Origin: Escallonia rubra
Lineage: Eukaryota > Streptophyta > Magnoliopsida > Escalloniales > Escalloniaceae
NCBI GenBank assembly: GCA_033065855.1
Contig: JAVXUO010002345.1
Span: 372,001-436,000 of the forward strand
Direction: 5' to 3'
DNA: 64,000 bases
A model generated the notes under the pieces. The model worked only from the letters and a program-made list of their open reading frames with translations. It ran no database searches and was not told the DNA's origin. Every line of letters begins with the position of its first letter. Position 1 is the first letter of the stretch. A program made the translations under genes and the position numbers. Shown here piece after piece: positions 33,732 to 45,739 of this stretch.

Positions 33732-34153
33732 TGTTGCTACTTGAATATTGATCGGGACCACGGCTAGGAAATGCACCTGCAAAATAGAACACGGAGTGAC
33801 CACCGGGGATGTTCCGGTGGAGGATGCTCCGATGCTAAAGTCAGAACGTCGCTACTAGGGTAGGAGTCTGAATAACTGAAAATGCCCTGAGTGTTTGTAT
33901 GTGTGAACTTGTCTGTGTACCTGAGGATCTGCCCAATATATAGGTCACCTCTAGACTCCTTTCTTCTTCAGAACTCTTTTCTGATTAATCCTCTTGTAGA
34001 AGAGCCATGCTAGGATTCTTCCTTTAATATATGAGTCATAAACAATCTTCATCACCTCTCTCAAGGTCTATCCGATATCGATTCGTTGGCCCACTCAGAA
34101 TTGATTACGCCACGTGTCACCAGTTGGTTGGGCGGATATATTTAGCTATATCA
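33732..34153 (-). repeat. 5' LTR of the Tat element
   Basis: 422 bp, begins TGATATAGC and ends CA on the minus strand. It is followed inside by 'ttttggcaccatccgtggga', a primer-binding-site-type sequence common next to plant gypsy 5' LTRs, and flanked outside by AAGGG. Confidence 0.93.
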
Positions 34154-34158
34154 AAGGG

Positions 34159-34620
34159 TATGTAGAATCTTGTAATCAAACACTTGTCCTCCAAGAAGAA
34201 ATGAAAGCAATTGTTTTTTTTTTCTCTCTCTCCTAAACCCCTTATCCTAGTGGAGAAGATTGCGTTAGACAGGAGTCCTTGTTGCTCTCCATTTCCTACA
34301 ACAAGAGCAATCAATTACTGATCTTTTGCGAGTCCAAGGGGCAAAGATCGTTCAGAAATGTCCTAGAATTGCTTCGGTAACAAAACGAAAAATTATGTTC
34401 ATTGACACTTTATTCGAGCAACTCTTGGCGGCATTCATTTATAAATCTGATAGTAGAATGAAATTCTTAACTTGATACAGAATCAAATTCAAACACCAGG
34501 ATGAGTGTAGTATTGAGCAACTATTGATGAATAAGTGTATCTCCAAAGATCTGTTCAAGGATGTAACGGCAATCACAACAGCTCTGGATGATGAATAATA
34601 ACTAAATAATTAGGCACGAA
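34159..34620. other. Region downstream of the intact TNL, no gene
   Basis: Short flank between the Tat element and the TNL stop codon. No separate gene. It should contain the TNL 3' untranslated region and polyadenylation site, which I cannot pinpoint. Confidence 0.5.
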
Positions 34621-34624
34621 AGTT

Positions 34625-37600
34625 TCAATGGTAGTGAGATAGATGGTAGGAGCCAAAGTAGGAGCCAGAGGTGACCCGATAGGCTGACAAATCCCCACCA
34701 TCAATTACTGTCTGATTGGTGGTGCCGTTTCGGGTAGCATTTTCTTCTTGCTCGTACACCACATGGACTCCAAACTCCTTTAGTTTGCGTTCGGGAACGT
34801 AGTCCGACGACTTACCCACTGAGACACTCACTTCATCCCCACTTTTCATTATCTGATTCGCGATATTCCAATGACATAACCACATCATATCTCTGTCACT
34901 CTCCTCACTGAACATGAAGGTCGGGAAATAGACCCATTTCCGGCCATCAGTCTCGTTGCTGACTTTAATGAAATCACTCAAAGGTTCTTTGAAATGACAA
35001 GGATGTACATGTTCAAAGACAACACACACGTTAAAGTTGCGGATCCTCAGGTTTTGAGTACAAGGCACTCTAAACGAAATCTTGGGCTTCTTGGTCTTCA
35101 TGCCATACCAAGTTGGAGTCTCGCTCCCAGGTAAAAAAGTGCTGAATATACCAAATTCATACAGTCCCTGCATCATGCAAAGTCAATGTTACAAGTTCAC
35201 GCTAGTTTGGCAAGTTAGGCAAGTTAACTTTCTTGATACTAAGAGTCTCGATGGCTTCGAAGGGACAATAAACTTAATAAGAATGTGTTTCAACACAAGC
35301 AATTTGCACGTGGTATACATGGTTATGACAAGAATGTGTTCGCGAAAAGCTTTAACATAATTGAGAGAAATTATTGGTAAGTCATTGTGGAAACTGGCAT
35401 GGTTTGGAAAAAGAAAAACAAAACCCAACCGTTTTAGGGTCGAGGTCCACGTCCACCAAAGTTGCAAGGTACCTAGATAGGTGATTAGCCACTAAAAGGG
35501 AAAAAGACCTTGTTGAGTTATCCTTACAACTCGTGAGAATGTTGATACTTCATTACAGCCACACCATACAAGTTTCCTGAATTGAGACATATCATCGATA
35601 TCGATATAATAAGTATATAAAAGACGAATTTAGATCCGGTTTTGTGCTAAATGTCATCTTGTTATTTCGAACTCTCGCATAAAGTTTTATTTCATAAATT
35701 TTTTAAATTGAACTCTACCTAAACTGTCTTATTTAATTTTTCTAGATACATTGCATTATAACCTATTAATCCTAATTCTATCTCACATTTTTATTTTAAC
35801 TTTTCTAGATAGCACACTATTAAAACCTATTATTATCAGACTCGTAATCACACTAGTTGATTACCTTTTGTTATTATTAGATGACCAACTAAGGACTAAA
35901 TGCATTGCACTAAAACATCATTTAACTATTGGACTAAATCATTTGATACTAATGTAAATGATTAATATCACAACCACAACAACAAGTCAACAACAAGAAC
36001 AACAATAATAATATTAACAAATGTATATGAAAGACGAGTTTAGCTGTGGTTTTGCACCAAATATCATCTTTTCAATCTGAACCCTCCCCAAAAGTCTTAC
36101 TTGAATATGACATCTGAAATTGAACTCCCTCTAAGTTTTCTAGATACGTCATATTTTAACCTATTAATTGAACTCTATCTGATTTTTTTATTTAAAATTT
36201 CTTGATATATTGTATTAGAACCTATTATTATCACAGCCATAATCCCACAATTGATTACACTTAATTATTATCAAATCATAATACATTGAATTCATTGTTA
36301 CGTTAAAATTGTAGCAAAGTTGTAGCTTCATATAAATTATCATATAGTAATTTATTTTCATTCTGGTACCTTTCAAATATCTATGATTTATACCAAAATA
36401 GTATAGGTTTACTTTTTTCCTTTTCTTTTTGTACCAAAAAAGTGGATGAATAAAGCTTAACCAACAATCATTCCCAAGGGATAAAGACTATTGCAAAATA
36501 ATGGATTTTTCTCATTTGTTTAAAAGGTAGTTAAATACTAAAGAGAAAGTTATACCTTCATGCAAAAAACTATACAGTAAATTTGTTTTCTTGGTCAAGG
36601 CAATTTCGATCTGCTCCCGAAAGAGACATCATTGTTGCTCTTATAGGTACCAATAAAAAGAGAGAGCGTCCAAGTACCGTGAGTGGACTCTTCATTTGTT
36701 CAATATCAATGCATGACATGAGAATAAGACATGATATGAGATAAATTTTACTGTTAAATTTACTTTAACTAATACTATGGTAACTACTAATTAATAAGGT
36801 TAAGTCGCTGTCATTATTTGAGGTTATTCCTACTTCACCCACTATTTGAGGTTATTCCTTTTACATTTGATTTTTGAGAAGTCATCGTGTTTTAGCTTCC
36901 TGAGTACTATAGTATTTACTTATTTACTAATCACATACCTGGAGTGGGCGTTTCTCCATTGTGCTTGCCAGGTTGTTGAACAATTGCACCTGATGGCTTC
37001 CCTTGGATTCCGAAGTAGTTAATCCCAAATCGTTCATCATTTCTGCATCAAAGTTCCCAATAGGTGCTAATTTGAACCTATCCTGAACCTCAACTAGTTT
37101 TTCACACCCATGCCCAATAAAAAGCGCCGTCATTTGAACCATAGAGAATGAGTCTGGTATATTTGTTATCGTATGCAGTGACGTGCAAGAGCCAGTATTC
37201 AAATACCATATATTCCTTGGAAGCTCTGGAAGTGATTGGATATTTTCGCATTCAGGTAACATAAGTTCTATGAGCCTAGTAAGGTCCTTGATGCTCCCTG
37301 GTAAGCTACGCATTGGATTTCTACTTAAATTCAAAGACTGCAATGAGGCCAAGCTGCCAAAATCCTTTGGAAGAGAACCATCCGATAAATTGCAATTCGC
37401 AAGGTCTAAGGTAACTAAAGAGCTAGGTAAAGAAGGAAATGAAAAGCGAGAAGGCTCGGGGTTCATCATTCTCAGTTTTATAGCTATCCATGATATCACC
37501 TGCGTTGAAGTCGGAGGTTTTGTACTGTCCAGATCATAAAGCTTTGAGCAACCAGAGAGAATGAGTTCCTCAAGCGATTTCAGGTGATGAATGGTTGTCG

Positions 37601-40600
37601 GGAGCTTCCTGAGGTTTTGGCATCCTTTAAGATTCAGCAAAACAAGCCTCTGCAGATCCCCAATTGATTCAGGAACTTCAATCAAGTTTATGCAGTGTTT
37701 GAGAACTAGTCTCTCAAGATTCGGGACAAGAGAAAAGTCCAATATATCAGAAACCAGGCCATGAGAATGACTGAGATCAAGCATTTTCAATGATCTGAGC
37801 AACTGTAATCACAAACAGAAAAGTGATTAGTTTCATTCGATAAAGAATGGCAAACCAATGCTTTAAAATTCATTTCTACATCTTGTATCTTTGGTGGCCA
37901 TTTCGTCATTTTATCATTATAAGCCACAACGATTTTGAAGAAATGAAGACCGAAGCTATGTTATGTTGAACTGACTATGGACTTTGACCAAAAAAAAAAG
38001 AAGAAGCTATTTTATGCATCCTAAAAGAAAGGGTATTAAATTGTTACAGAAAAAAAAAAAAAAAAGAACTTCAAGATATACTAGTTTGATACTCGTGCGT
38101 TGCAACGGGTCATTATGTACTTACAACCATAAATAATTTCACTATTCGAGAATATACAGGTCAAACTGTGGGAAAAAAATTGCTGAGTGAGAATGATTTT
38201 TATAAAAAGAAGGAAAGAAATTACAATGAAATATACATTGTCAAAAGGAACAATTAAAAAGAAAAAGAGAAACCTACTGACCTTGAAAAGAAAACACTAA
38301 TCTATTGGGTATGAACTGATCAAGGAAAATATTTATAATGATGATAGGGAACAATAATTGGGTATATTGAAGGCCATTAACATTTAACATAACAGCGTGA
38401 AAATAGACAAAACACGACAACCATGTCATATGTATACACAAAATAGAAAGTTTTCACATTGAAAATAAAAATCTAATCATTCAATGTCTCCTACACACAA
38501 AGAATGGAAACTATCATAAAAATAACACTGCGAGATATAAGAAAAAAAGATTGTAAATGTCTAAGGATATATGAAGAACATATAAGTGTTTGATGGACTT
38601 ACTGGGGCATGTTCGACAAAAATTATGCTCCAAAGATAAATGAAGAACATATAAGTACTTGATGAACTTATCAAGGCATGTCAACAAAAGATTTGGTGTA
38701 AGTGAGATATATGTGAGAAGGGTGAGAGAGTTATGAGAGATATGTTAGGTCAGAAGCATGAGAGTTTAAAATCTAATAAAAGAGAAACATGGTAATAATA
38801 ATGAATTTAAAAGAGGAAACGTTTGACATTGTGACCATTTATGATGAATTTTAAAAAAGAAAAAGAAAATTTTGAAATAAAATAACAGAAAAATAGATTA
38901 GGCTTAATAATTTCGTATTTATGAACTCTGATATTATAGGCTTAAAATTTTCATGTTAAGGATACAAACTATAATATCGGAGTTCACATTTCAGATTAGT
39001 GGCTGATGCTAAAGTTTAGGCGTTAAAAGGTGTGGATTCATCGGAATCTGAAATTCGGATAGAGATTTTTTTTTTTAAATGATATTCTAGTATCAAGCTA
39101 TAATGATATAACAAAAATTAATGTAAAAAATGAAAATAAAGAGGGATATTCTCATGCACATATGTAGAATGAAGAGAAAGTCCAAATAAACGCCTTGTTG
39201 ACAACTTTTTCTTAGTTTGGTTTTGTAATGAATATATTAGATTTGCTAAATAATCATTCTAATTGATCTTCAAAGAATATTTACATTGATTTCAAGATCT
39301 TAGACAGAGTTGCAATTAAGAATATAATTGCGTAAATTTATATCCTTTCCTCAATTAGATTAGATATTTTCAAGTGAAAAAATGTGTAAAGATAATCATG
39401 GCCAAATTTAAGGAAAGGCAAGATATCAGGGATATATAGAGAAGCTGGGAACGGAAGAGAGAAAATCAGAGGATAAAGCAAGATTTTAGGGGTTTGGACT
39501 TACAAAGAGGAAGAAAGTGGGTGATGAAATACCAAATTATTTAATTAGGTATTTGGGTTTACGTGTCTATGAGAAAAAGATGAGGCTTCCTACATGTGAT
39601 AAAAAAAGGTGAAGTGTTCTATAATTAATTAAATATGATTCATCTACGTGACAATAGTAATAAATAATATTAGATTTGATTTTGTGCAGATACTTTGCAA
39701 ATAATTGTGTAATTTGTTTTTAATTCGATTAACTAGTAATGATAATTATGAAAACTTGATTGAGGTGCTATAATTGCAAATTACTTTTGAATTTTAAATT
39801 GATAAGATAAATTTTTATTAGTGAGAGAGATTCGAATTCAAAAGTAGAAAGTGATAAATGTAGATAATTAAAATTGGTTTCATATAATAGTAAAATCCAC
39901 ATGGCAAAATGAGAGAGCGCCCACGTAAGCGGTGATGTGGCCACTTTCTCTCAGCTTCGCCTTTCATATATATATAATTAGATTTCCAAGGGTCTTTTTC
40001 CAAATTAATCCTTAACAAAAAAAAGGAAAGGAACATTATTATACCTTGGTTCCTTTCCATACTATTTTCAAGCTGCTGTAGCGCATTTCAAGAACAACCA
40101 TGTTCCGTATAGGAGAATCAGTCGGTAATGTTCTGGAAGGGAAGCCATGCAAACACAACCATCTTAACTTGTTTGGAAACTCATGATATCCTCCTGTAAG
40201 TCGTATATTGTTGAGCTGGAGTAGTTTCAAATTGTGCATCCTTGAAAGTGCAGAAGTTTGTAAGTTGAGTTGATCTGAATTGGTAAATGATTTAACCAAG
40301 ACAGAACTCATCGGAAGCCTCGAAAGAAATCCTATATGACTTTGCTCTAATGAATTGCCTTCTACGAGTAATGTTGATTTTTCAATAAAATCTTCCCGAC
40401 GGTATCTCCCTGGTGTTTCAACTGAAATACTTTCCTTCGGTTCCTCTATGTTGAGGATGAGGCCTTCAATTGTCTCCGTACCCTAATCGAAAGAGGGGGA
40501 TAATTAATTCAAGCATATACCAACCAATACCATAGAAGTGGACATAAGATAAATGATCCTTACAGTTTTCTCTCTAAGTACATTGAATGCCTCCTTTTGC

Positions 40601-42310
40601 CAGAGTCTACTACGCTTTCCAGGTTCCTTAGTTGATTCAAGCCTTACAATTTCTCTTCCCATGTCTTGAATGAGGTGGGGCATCCAGAGTTTGTTATCTC
40701 GTTGGCCAACTCTTAGGAGACACCTATCAATTAGATTATGAATCCCAATTTTCGTAAAGAAACCACACCCGTCCAGTATTGTAATCGTCCAATCTTTGTC
40801 CTTGCCGACAAAGAAACAAGCAATATCGAGATACAAGTTTTTGTCATGGTCATCTTGCAAAGAATCGTAGCTTATTTTAAGCTTTTTTAGGATTTCACCT
40901 TCGGGAATTGCTTCCAATTTCTCTAAAGCACTTTCCCAAACATCTATGCTTTTCCCTGATAGAGAAGAACCCAAAACTTGAAGAGCTAAAGGTAGTCCGT
41001 CGCAGTAATGCACCACTCTTTTTGAGTAATCCATGTAGCCTTCAATTGGATGGTCTTGTCCAAAGGCATACCAACTAAAAAGCTCAAGTGACTCGGTACG
41101 ATGCATTCTAGCAACCTCATGCACCGTATCAACTTCAGAAGCCTTTAGTAACTGCTTCCGCCTAGTCGTTATGATGATCTTACTTCCCGAATATAACCAA
41201 TCTGGCATTCCAAGCACTGCATCTAATTGGTCCACCTGATCAACATCATCCAGAACAACAAGGACTTTTCTACAGCGTAGAGCTTCTTTAATCCTAACGA
41301 TCCCTTGATCAGCGTTATAAATCTTCTCCTTTTTCCCCTTCAAGATATCTGAAAGAAGTTGCCTTTGTAACCGAACTAAACCATCGGGTTGTTCAGATAC
41401 TTCTCTGACACTTGCAAGGAAGCTGCTACCTTCGAACCTTTCAAAGTTTAAGTTGTACAGGTACTTGGCAATGGTCGTCTTTCCTATGCCACCTATCCCG
41501 CATATTGCTACAATCCCAACATCATTAGATTCATCTCGTAACCAAGAATTAATGTTTCCTGCACGCAGATCTATGCCAATCAGGTGAGGGGCAACACTCA
41601 ACTCAGTGCGCTTCACTTTGTCCCCAACGACGTTAACAATTTTCTTGATAAACTTTGACTCGTGCCTAAAAATCAGGAAATAGGTGAAAATATAGCATCA
41701 ATAAATTAAGACTAGTATGTTCAAGTGCAGAAACAACTCATGTAAGATAAAACAAACACGTTATACTTTCAAGTCCCGGAATGACAATTGATAGAACTTA
41801 CCCATCAGCTTGATTTTTCAAGACCATGCCTGTCAGAGCTGCAACTTGACGAAGTGCTGCCTTCCACCCTACCACCCTTTTCGCTAACTCCATTCTTCTT
41901 TCATGATCGTCTTCTTCCTCCACCTCATTTTCGTACCTTTCAAACGCTTTTTCGAAACTACCCTCTCGCTTCCTAACTTCAGATGGCTCAACATCATGAA
42001 AGACGGGCAAAACATCATTTCCATGCGTCCTGTTACACTCGAGGATCGTTACAAGTTCGTCGAGGCACCAAGTGGAAGATGCGTAGTTTTCTGACAAGAC
42101 AACAATCGAGATTCTCGACTGTTCGATGGCTTTCGGGAGTTCCAAGTTGAGGTACTTTCCCCTCTCTATGGAATCGTCGTCTCTAAATGTTTGAAATCCC
42201 GCTTGTACCAGAGCGGTGTAGAGGTGATCGGTGAAAGTTTTGCGGGTGTCTTCGCCTCTGAAGCTCAAGAATACGTGATAAGCAAAGGGAGAACCGGAGG
42301 TGGTTGCCAT
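34625..42310 (-). CDS. TIR-NBS-LRR immune receptor, complete (5 exons, 1151 aa)
   Basis: Exons are 41802..42310, 40564..41665, 40045..40482, 36939..37802 and 34625..35167; all introns are GT-AG and the lengths sum to 3456 bases, exactly 1152 codons. Start is the ATG at 42308..42310 (MATTSGSPFAYHVFLSFRG); an in-frame ATG 18 codons upstream is less like the family. TIR: residues ~9-165 with 'FLSFRGEDTR' and the NADase glutamate in WCLDEL (Glu85). NB-ARC: P-loop GIGGIGKTT (225-233), kinase-2 VLVVLDD (303-309), 'GSKIIITTR', GLPLAL. MHD position reads M-P-H (497-499). LRRs are in exons 3-4 and the C-JID in exon 5 ('GLYEFGIFSTFLPGSE'). Such receptors detect pathogen effectors inside the cell and signal by cleaving NAD+. 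The 2.2 kb third intron holds a Helitron. No stop or frameshift is seen. Confidence 0.93.
35605..36300. repeat. Two diverged ~410-bp direct repeats in TNL intron 4
   Basis: 35608.. and 36018.. share 'aaagacga.tttag', 'ggttttg..c.aaat.tcatctt' and 'ttttctagatac'. They are AT-rich and sit in the intron between the LRR and C-JID exons, which is 1771 bp long. Confidence 0.55.
38081..39982 (-). mobile_element. Non-autonomous Helitron in TNL intron 3
   Basis: A 1902-bp minus-strand element. It starts TCTAATTATATATATATGAA after a host A (39983) and ends with a GC-rich stretch containing CGTTGCAACG, then CTAG before a host T (38080). A-to-T insertion, 5' TC and 3' CTRR are the Helitron rules, and there is no target duplication. 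It carries no Rep/helicase and no recognisable gene. Without it the intron would be about 340 bp. Confidence 0.78.
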
Positions 42311-42434
42311 TGCACAAACAAAGCTTAGGAATCGGAGATGGACAGATCGAACGGAGCGAGTCAACTAAAAGGACCTGTGAGTTGGAAGGCAAAAAGATGC
42401 AGATTTAAAGTAACTCTTTAATCAACCTGCTTGC

Positions 42435-43882
42435 CGGCCAATTTGTCATGTATATTATTGGTCGAATACTAACTAAAAGAAGACCTGTTCACTTGCAACT
42501 TGCATCAGTTGCGTAGGTTGCTCTGCATTATAGCGACAGCACAAATTCGCTGAATGATAAGAAATACTATGTAATTTAAATGTGTTCCCACCTTAGCTTG
42601 GCTACACCTATGGGCCTACCTGGGAGTCCCAATTCTCATGACAAGTCAGCATATTCAACGGTCAATTTTTCAACGCTCACAGCCAGTCAAAGCGACGCAT
42701 GCTCAAGTCACGTGCTTATTCCCTTTGTGAAGTAGCCTTGGTGTGCCTTCCCCCTTAAGGGGGTCAGCCACCTTAAGGGCGGCACAAATTCACTAAATGA
42801 CAAGAAATACTATGTAATTTAAATGTATTCAAACGGCGAGACAAATCACTGGTCATTTCGTAATAGAAAATTTTCGAATCATATGCTCTCTGTCCCACAC
42901 GCATAAATTGCTATATACACTGATGACAAGAAAGGTTGCAATTTGTCACTTGCAACCTGTATCAGTTGCACGGTTCACTTTGCATTTTAATGACAAGACA
43001 AATTTCGCTAAATGACAAAAACAATTACGTATAATTTAAATGGATTCAATGACGATACAAATCACTAGTCATTTTGTAAAAAAAAAGTTACTTATTTTAT
43101 ATGCCCTCCGTCCCACCGGCATAAATTGCTATATATACCGACAAGAAAGGCCAATTTGTCGCATGATGTTGTCACATGTATGGGTGCAATACCAAATTAA
43201 AAAAGACCAACCGACTTGCAAGTTGCATCAGTTGCATGGGCACTTTGCTTCGTAGGGAGGAGAGAAACTTTGCTAAAGGATAAAAAGAAAAACTATGTGA
43301 TTTAATTGGTTCCTATGACGAGACAAATCATTAATCTTTGTAGAAAATTGTTAACTTATATGCCCACCGTCCCATCTACATAAATTGCTATATATACCGA
43401 TAAGAAAGGCCAATTTGTCTCATGTATGGGTCGAATACTAAATAATGATGAGACAAAATCTTCTAAATGATAAAAAAAAAAAAAAACTATGTGATTTAAA
43501 TGGATTCAATGATGAGACAAATCATTAGTCATTTTTAATAGGAAATTATTGGTTCAAAGTGACAAGACAAACTTTACTAAATAATAACAAAAAAATTATG
43601 TGACTAGAGTTGATTCAATGACGAGACAATTTACTGGTCATTTTTTAATAAAAAATTATTGATTTATATGCCTTCTGTCCACCAGCATAAATTGCTATAT
43701 ATGCCGAGAAGAAAGGCCAATTTGTCCCATGTATTTATAACATGTATGGATCGAATACTAAATAAAAAAAGACCAGTGACTTGCAACTTACATCTTGCAT
43801 CAGTTGCATGGGTCACTTTGCATTATAGAGACGAGACAAACTGAATGAAAAACTACGTGATTTAAATGAATTCAATGACGAG
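42435..43882. repeat. Degenerate tandem repeats upstream of the intact TNL
   Basis: Units begin with 'gccaatttgtc' at about 42434, 42936, 43151, 43408 and 43706. They share 'cttgcatcagttgcatggg', 'gattcaatgacgagacaaat' and 'cataaattgctatatataccg'. The first unit contains an unrelated piece at 42590..42785. The same starting word occurs upstream of relic A (10816 and 13455), so the array grew from TNL upstream sequence. The TNL promoter should lie at its left end, but I can name no specific element. Confidence 0.8.
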
Positions 43883-43884
43883 AC

Positions 43885-44175
43885 ACGGCAACGTTAGGGG
43901 GTCAATAGCTATTCCATCCTTGGACACTACATATCCCAGAGAATATAACTTGCTCAAGCTAAAATTCGCATTTATTGAACTTAGTAGACAACTAGTTATC
44001 TTTCCAAGTCTGTAGAATAATTTTCAGGTGCTCACTATGCTCCTCCTCTGACTTAGAGCACACCAAAATATCGCTAATAAAAACAATAACAAACTGATCC
44101 AAATACTGCCTAAACACATGAATATTAATTAGCTCCATAAAAGTAGCAGGAGCATAAGTCAATCCGAAATGCAAT
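43885..44175 (-). pseudogene. Ty3/gypsy reverse-transcriptase fragment
   Basis: The minus strand reads 'FGLTYAPATFMELIN', 'YLDQFVIVFISDILV', 'KSEEEHSEHLKIILQT', then after a break 'SLGYVVSKDGIAIDP'. This is the palm-to-thumb part of a gypsy reverse transcriptase. The catalytic motif reads I-S-D-D instead of I-D-D. It is of a different lineage from the Tat element and has no LTRs nearby. Confidence 0.88.
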
Positions 44176-44176
44176 A

Positions 44177-44430
44177 TATTCCCTCCGTCCCACTATAAGC
44201 GAGTGCTAAGCCAATTAACAGAAGTTTGCCAATTAACAAAAATTTATGTAAACTTAATCGGTACACATAATAAAGCACATAAAAAAGAAATTAATTCATT
44301 ATTTAAATGGAGATCAAGAAGGAAGGAGCTGTAGAAATAGAGTAAAAATGTTGACGGATGGATATTAGGGTAGAATGAGAATGCGGATGAAAAAAGAGTT
44401 CTAATTGTTGTTATATGTTGAAAAGTTTTG
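44177..44430. repeat. MITE-like dispersed repeat
   Basis: Starts 'attccctccgtcccac', like a Stowaway-type MITE end, and its right part matches the repeat split by the hAT element (13560..13676 plus 14784..14860). A matching inverted end was not found. Confidence 0.5.
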
Positions 44431-45735
44431 AATTTTGTTCATTTGTGATTTTACCATTACACGTTTCCATCCTATTCACAAATACACCCCTCTCTAACTC
44501 CATCTGTTCCCCTTTTCTTCTCCTTGGTTTTAGTGTGTTCATTTGTGAATTTTGTTCATTTATTAAAGGCAATTTCGGTTTTGACGTTCATTCCTTTGTT
44601 TATAACAAAACCTTTAACAGCTCTATATTGTCCTCACGTCTTATCTCCATAGAAAAAGACCTATAACTACTTGGTTTGCCTTCGGTAATTTTTCATCCTC
44701 CTACGTGGTAGTATTTCCTCCCTCTTGTTTGCATTCATTTTAATGCACTGTACTTCATCTTTCCTCACATTTACCATATGCATGTCTTTTTTCATTTCTA
44801 ATTTCAAGTTCGACAACTGTAACTATGACCGTAGTCACGAAGGAATATTTGGTGTTTTAAAATGGTTTACTCCACTCTACGTGGAAAGTTATATTCAACC
44901 AATGTATGCTAGAGTTTTCAAATATTTTATGGGGAATTTGATTGGATTCTTTTTTGTAGCTATGAAAATAGAATCCAAATTGGTTCCGTAGTTTTGTGGA
45001 AATACACTATTCTTATATTTGAAATATTATAAAAACTTAAGTCTAAGAACACGGGAAACAAAAGGAGTTAGCCCCGACACAAGGTACCAATTATTCGACA
45101 ATCGCATTACCCGGACCTGGCTTTTCTAAATTTAAAATCTTAAATTAGACTTGTTTCAAATTTTCAATCAATTGCATTTAGATAAGTGAAAGAAAGAACA
45201 TTACAAACATAAGAAAACATTTGAGTATGACATTTTATCATTTGAACTCCACTTCTGCCTCTAAAGTCCTAAAACTATTGCAATGTTGTTGTGTCTCTTA
45301 AACTCATTTGTAACAAAAGCAATCACATTGCACGAGTCCATAAACACAATTGTAAGAAAAAATTACTCTAATTAAATTAGTCCATTATAGCTATATTTCT
45401 TGTTATTAATTGCACTTTGATATTCTTTTGGTTGTCTACACTTTACAAAGAAAAATTAAAATGCGACGGAACACAAACGAAAGAAACTTGAAAGAAGTTC
45501 ATCCCTAGTCCAACACTTCCATGTCTGCCTATGTGTGTCTTTGCAATAAGGTCAAACTCATAACCATGGGGTTTTACTCGTTTGTTGCGAAGGTTGCAAA
45601 GTTGATGTTGGTGTTTCTTCAAAGGTTTATCAAGAGAACTTGTGGTTATTTCAATATAGATTGCTGAGAGAATCATTATTGAACTGATATTTGGAAAGGA
45701 GGTGTTGTGAGCCCAACAAGAGTTGGGCACCTTAA
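44431..45735. other. AT-rich DNA, no gene seen
   Basis: Several short Phe/Ser-rich frames (44415..44666, 44725..44991, 45443..45772) look like chance openings in AT-rich DNA. No domain is recognised. Confidence 0.45.
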
Positions 45736-45739
45736 CAGT

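Larger units (their letters stand above)
23421..34153 (-). mobile_element. Tat-lineage Ty3/gypsy LTR retrotransposon with inverted 3' half
   Basis: The gag-pol part and its 5' LTR (33732..34153) lie on the minus strand. The 3' part, made of antisense ORF, tandem repeats, polypurine tract and 3' LTR (27022..27443), lies in the opposite orientation. Both LTRs are 422 bp. The LTR at 34153 is followed by AAGGG. The inverted LTR is followed by CCCTT, its reverse complement, as expected if a block of 3' half plus flanking DNA was flipped. A dual RNase H, no chromodomain and an antisense ORF point to the Tat group (Retand/Ogre-like). The flipped block runs from about 23.4 kb to somewhere between 27.44 and 28.13 kb. 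An assembly inversion is an alternative explanation. Confidence 0.85.

Noticed and set aside
27022..34153. Two separate retrotransposons facing each other, each truncated
   Set aside because: The LTRs have the same length and are closely alike, and the outer 5-bp flanks are exact reverse complements, which one flipped element explains better. Kept as an alternative until checked with reads.
42311..42364. Upstream in-frame ATG as TNL start
   Set aside because: The added 18 residues do not look like a TIR N-terminus; the ATG at 42310 sits a few residues before the first conserved TIR strand.
43680..43760. Possible Stowaway MITEs at each 'cc(t/a)ccgtccca' word in 42880..43700
   Set aside because: The words recur as part of a larger tandem unit with no paired inverted ends or TA target duplications.
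44415..44991. Two Phe-rich plus-strand frames (83 and 88 codons)
   Set aside because: Composition typical of chance frames in AT-rich DNA; no start context, domain or partner.
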